NCBI RefSeq assembly: GCF_037975245.1
Contig: NC_092573.1
Coordinates: 14,530,001-14,594,000 of the forward strand
Length of the DNA: 64,000 nucleotides
Direction of reading: 5' to 3'
Source: Apostichopus japonicus
Lineage: Eukaryota > Echinodermata > Holothuroidea > Aspidochirotida > Stichopodidae
The notes beneath the pieces are model-generated. The model searched no databases. It worked only from the letters and a program-made list of their open reading frames with translations, and was not told the DNA's origin. Position numbers and translations under genes: made by a program. Below are positions 61,850 through 64,000 of the stretch, one piece after another; position 1 is the stretch's first letter, and each line of letters opens with the position of its first letter.

Positions 61850-62735
61850 CATATATTTACATAAAATTGGATAGGGCTACCCTTACAACCTCAAATCTGT
61901 GGCTTCAACATTTTAACTCAAACTTGGAATCTTTCAATTTAGAGAGTCACTTCAGATGGGAAACAAGGGCGGCGGAAGCACTTTCAATCTGGGGGGGCAC
62001 CGACATCAAAGGGCACTTTGCAGGAATTCGATTGGACTGATGCAGCCTTATATTTAGTACCCTTTATAACTCTTATTGTATTATCTTATTTGCGTATACA
62101 CATCACTCCATCAACCCCCCTTCAAGGAAAATATGCATACTAGCACTGCAATATCCAATGTGCAAATTGGGAAACAAGGAACAAGTTTTCTTTTGAGACA
62201 AAATGAGGTGAAATCATGCTAGTTGCTAATGTAGGAATCTTCCGAATTAGAGTTTATTTCTTGTTAATATGTTAACAAATATTTTCCATTCGAAATAGCT
62301 TTGAGTTTGACTCACAGAAATTCACTAAAAGTTAGGGGGGTAGCCAGGATTTGCAAATTTTATTCACGACTATCTGAGCGGAGCGCCACCATCGGTTGGC
62401 GCGGAGTGTACAAGAAATTTTTGGTTTTACAAACCCCTCAGATGGCCGGAAACGGCCCTTCCCGAGTGTTCATTCTGGTTCCCTGGCCTCTTGCTAACTT
62501 GAGACACCTCAATTTTTATGTAGAAAAAAGGGCACACTTTTAACCTGAGGAAAAGTGGGGGGGCACGTGCCCCCTGTGCCCCCCCCGGTTCCGCCGCCCT
62601 TGATGGGAAACCCTCTTGGATGAAAACATACCTTACTATGACCCGGTGGGTATTGAACCACGAACCTTCAGAATGCTAAGCCTCGTTGTTTCAAATTCCA
62701 CTGCCTCTATCGACTCGGCCACAGCAGCCGTTTAT
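61850..62735 (-). mobile_element. tRNA-derived SINE split by a hAT element
   Basis: The tRNA-like head (box A GTGGCCGAGTCGATAGAGGC, box B GGTTCAATACCC on the minus strand) occupies about 62603-62735. The SINE body resumes at 61963 downwards with TTTCCCATCTGAAGTGACTC and AAATTGAAAGATTCCAAGTT, matching the copy at 41475-41760. The hAT element at 61964-62602 interrupts it. Confidence 0.88.
61964..62602 (+). mobile_element. non-autonomous hAT-type DNA transposon, copy 2
   Basis: This 639-bp near-identical relative of the 3880-4526 element has the same perfect 14-bp ends, CAAGGGCGGCGGAA. It is flanked by perfect 8-bp duplications ATGGGAAA at 61956-61963 and 62603-62610. The main length differences from copy 1 are in C and G homopolymers. 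It lies inside a SINE. Confidence 0.95.
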
Positions 62736-62739
62736 GGGT

Positions 62740-63646
62740 CTATTATTATGAAAATTCAATTAAAAAACACAACTTTGATTTGTCACTGTAAACGATGGAA
62801 CATGATGTGTAACAGATACAAATATCAGCTTGAAGATACATAAGCGGCTAAGGTTTACAATCGAAGCTTCCACAATCTATAACATGACTTTTGGTAGTCT
62901 AGTGGATACCGAATTATAATATTTAGCGACCCACGATAAAGTAGAGAAATATTTAGTACATCATCGAACCCGGGTCGATTTTGGCGTTCCATGTGACATT
63001 CGTAAGTTTGCTGTCGGTGCACGCGACGACTAGATCTTCCATCATAGAACTCTTAATTAAAAGTTTTTTGGGTATAGACCCCAACTGTAGCACGCTATCA
63101 TGAAAAAGTTTCTTGAGATTACGTAATCGACCTGCCTTGGTCGTAAAACGACCTCTTTTTTACCAATTAGTCTGCCTAGCTGCCACATAGTTTTTTATCT
63201 TGTATGACAGCGAGGGTCTGTGTGAACGCTGTATGATTAACTACACTGTAGATATGCACATATTTCCGCGCAGTGTTTGCACAATGAGCCTAATAAAGGT
63301 GTTTAGGCGTATCTGCAAAATTTTCTTTGCCTAATGCGCTGGGTCGACCCTTACCATTCATCACGCTTTGAGCGATTCGTTCCTGTGATTGCGCCGGCCT
63401 CTGCAGATAGGGGAGGGAAATATTACAGCGGTAGCATTTTCCTCTTTATGTAGGGAGACTGATTCGCGTGGTTGAGCTGGCTCACCGGAGTCTAAATGGT
63501 GTTAAGAAGATATGCAGGTAGAGTCTGAAGGTCGATTTACGACCCTGACAGGTCGATTGTGTAAGTACAAAACATTCCTAGCAATAGCGTGCTATAATTT
63601 GAGCAAATAAAGTAGTGACGCCCACAGAAATAATTCTAAAAGGCAA
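62740..63646. other. gene-free stretch
   Basis: No recognisable gene or element. The sequence is less AT-rich than most of the window, and several short words recur (for example GGTCGATT and CGACCT around 63.1-63.5 kb), but no clear repeat unit emerges. Confidence 0.5.
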
Positions 63647-63962
63647 CGACACAGGTGCTACCAAAAATACACTTTATCGTTTTTCGTACAAAGTATTATT
63701 TCTTAGGCAAAGACATTGTGTCTGTGTCTTCGGCAACACTCATTCATCATAATCGTTGAGAGCGCCTGTAGATGATGGTACGTAAATGTATTTTCAAGTA
63801 CAAACAAGCTTACTGTAGCCTGTAGGCCTAATTCAGTAACATTTTAACAAGTAACAGTATATTTGTTAAATTTTTGTTGGACAGCTTGCTGGATCTTTGG
63901 GTCTGATGTGTCTCTCTGCAAATCTGCAGCGATGATGTCAATTTAGCAATTCAGGGACGACT
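63647..63962 (+). repeat. diverged dispersed repeat, copy R3
   Basis: It shares ACACAGGTGCTACC, TAATCGTTGAGAGCGCCTGT, a TGTTGGACAGCTTGCTGGAT block and GGGTCTGATGTGTCTCTCTG with R1 and R2. It is nearly cut by the right edge of the window. Confidence 0.5.
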
Positions 63963-64000
63963 TTGGTGGGTTGGATATGGAGCACAGACCGCTCACCTTG

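Overview
This is an AT-rich animal genomic window. It has spliced genes with long introns, many simple and tandem repeats, frequent G or C homopolymers of 10 to 20 bases, and several families of short non-autonomous transposons. It is not bacterial: the recognisable proteins are split into short exons with canonical GT/AG introns. Gene content and repeat style suit a marine invertebrate; an echinoderm is plausible but not proven from the sequence alone.

Three genes can be supported. (1) A complete CDK7 gene (the CDK-activating and TFIIH kinase) lies on the minus strand at 43622-53237. Its ten coding exons splice to 346 codons, the same length as human CDK7, and end in a 29-bp terminal exon that a plain ORF reading misses. 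(2) A complete SAM-dependent methyltransferase of the Rv2258c type lies on the plus strand at 57668-60576, in four coding exons giving 364 residues. (3) Part of an unrecognised cysteine-rich gene lies on the plus strand. It has phase-compatible exons at 6767-6881, 24230-24428 and 29199-29249, and a Cys-flanked RGD tripeptide. Its last exon sits in a four-copy tandem array, and only the first and last copies keep the reading frame. The 5' end of this gene was not found.

Layout: 1-6.7 kb is gene-free and holds a hAT-type element (3880-4526) and AT microsatellites. 6.8-29.7 kb is the cysteine-rich gene with very large introns carrying minisatellites, a TTAA-flanked MITE, a LINE relic and a second hAT-type element. 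29.7-43.6 kb has no gene I can support, but holds a tRNA-derived SINE at 41.5 kb. 43.6-53.2 kb is CDK7. 53.2-57.6 kb, between the divergent CDK7 and methyltransferase genes, is packed with diverged repeats and MITE copies. 60.6-64 kb is gene-free and holds a SINE split by a second copy of the 3.9-kb hAT element.

The three genes do not form an evident pathway. I found no undescribed system with several cooperating genes. The observations most worth a second look are the cysteine-rich gene with its duplicated terminal exon, and a transposon-into-SINE insertion whose empty site is visible in the same window.
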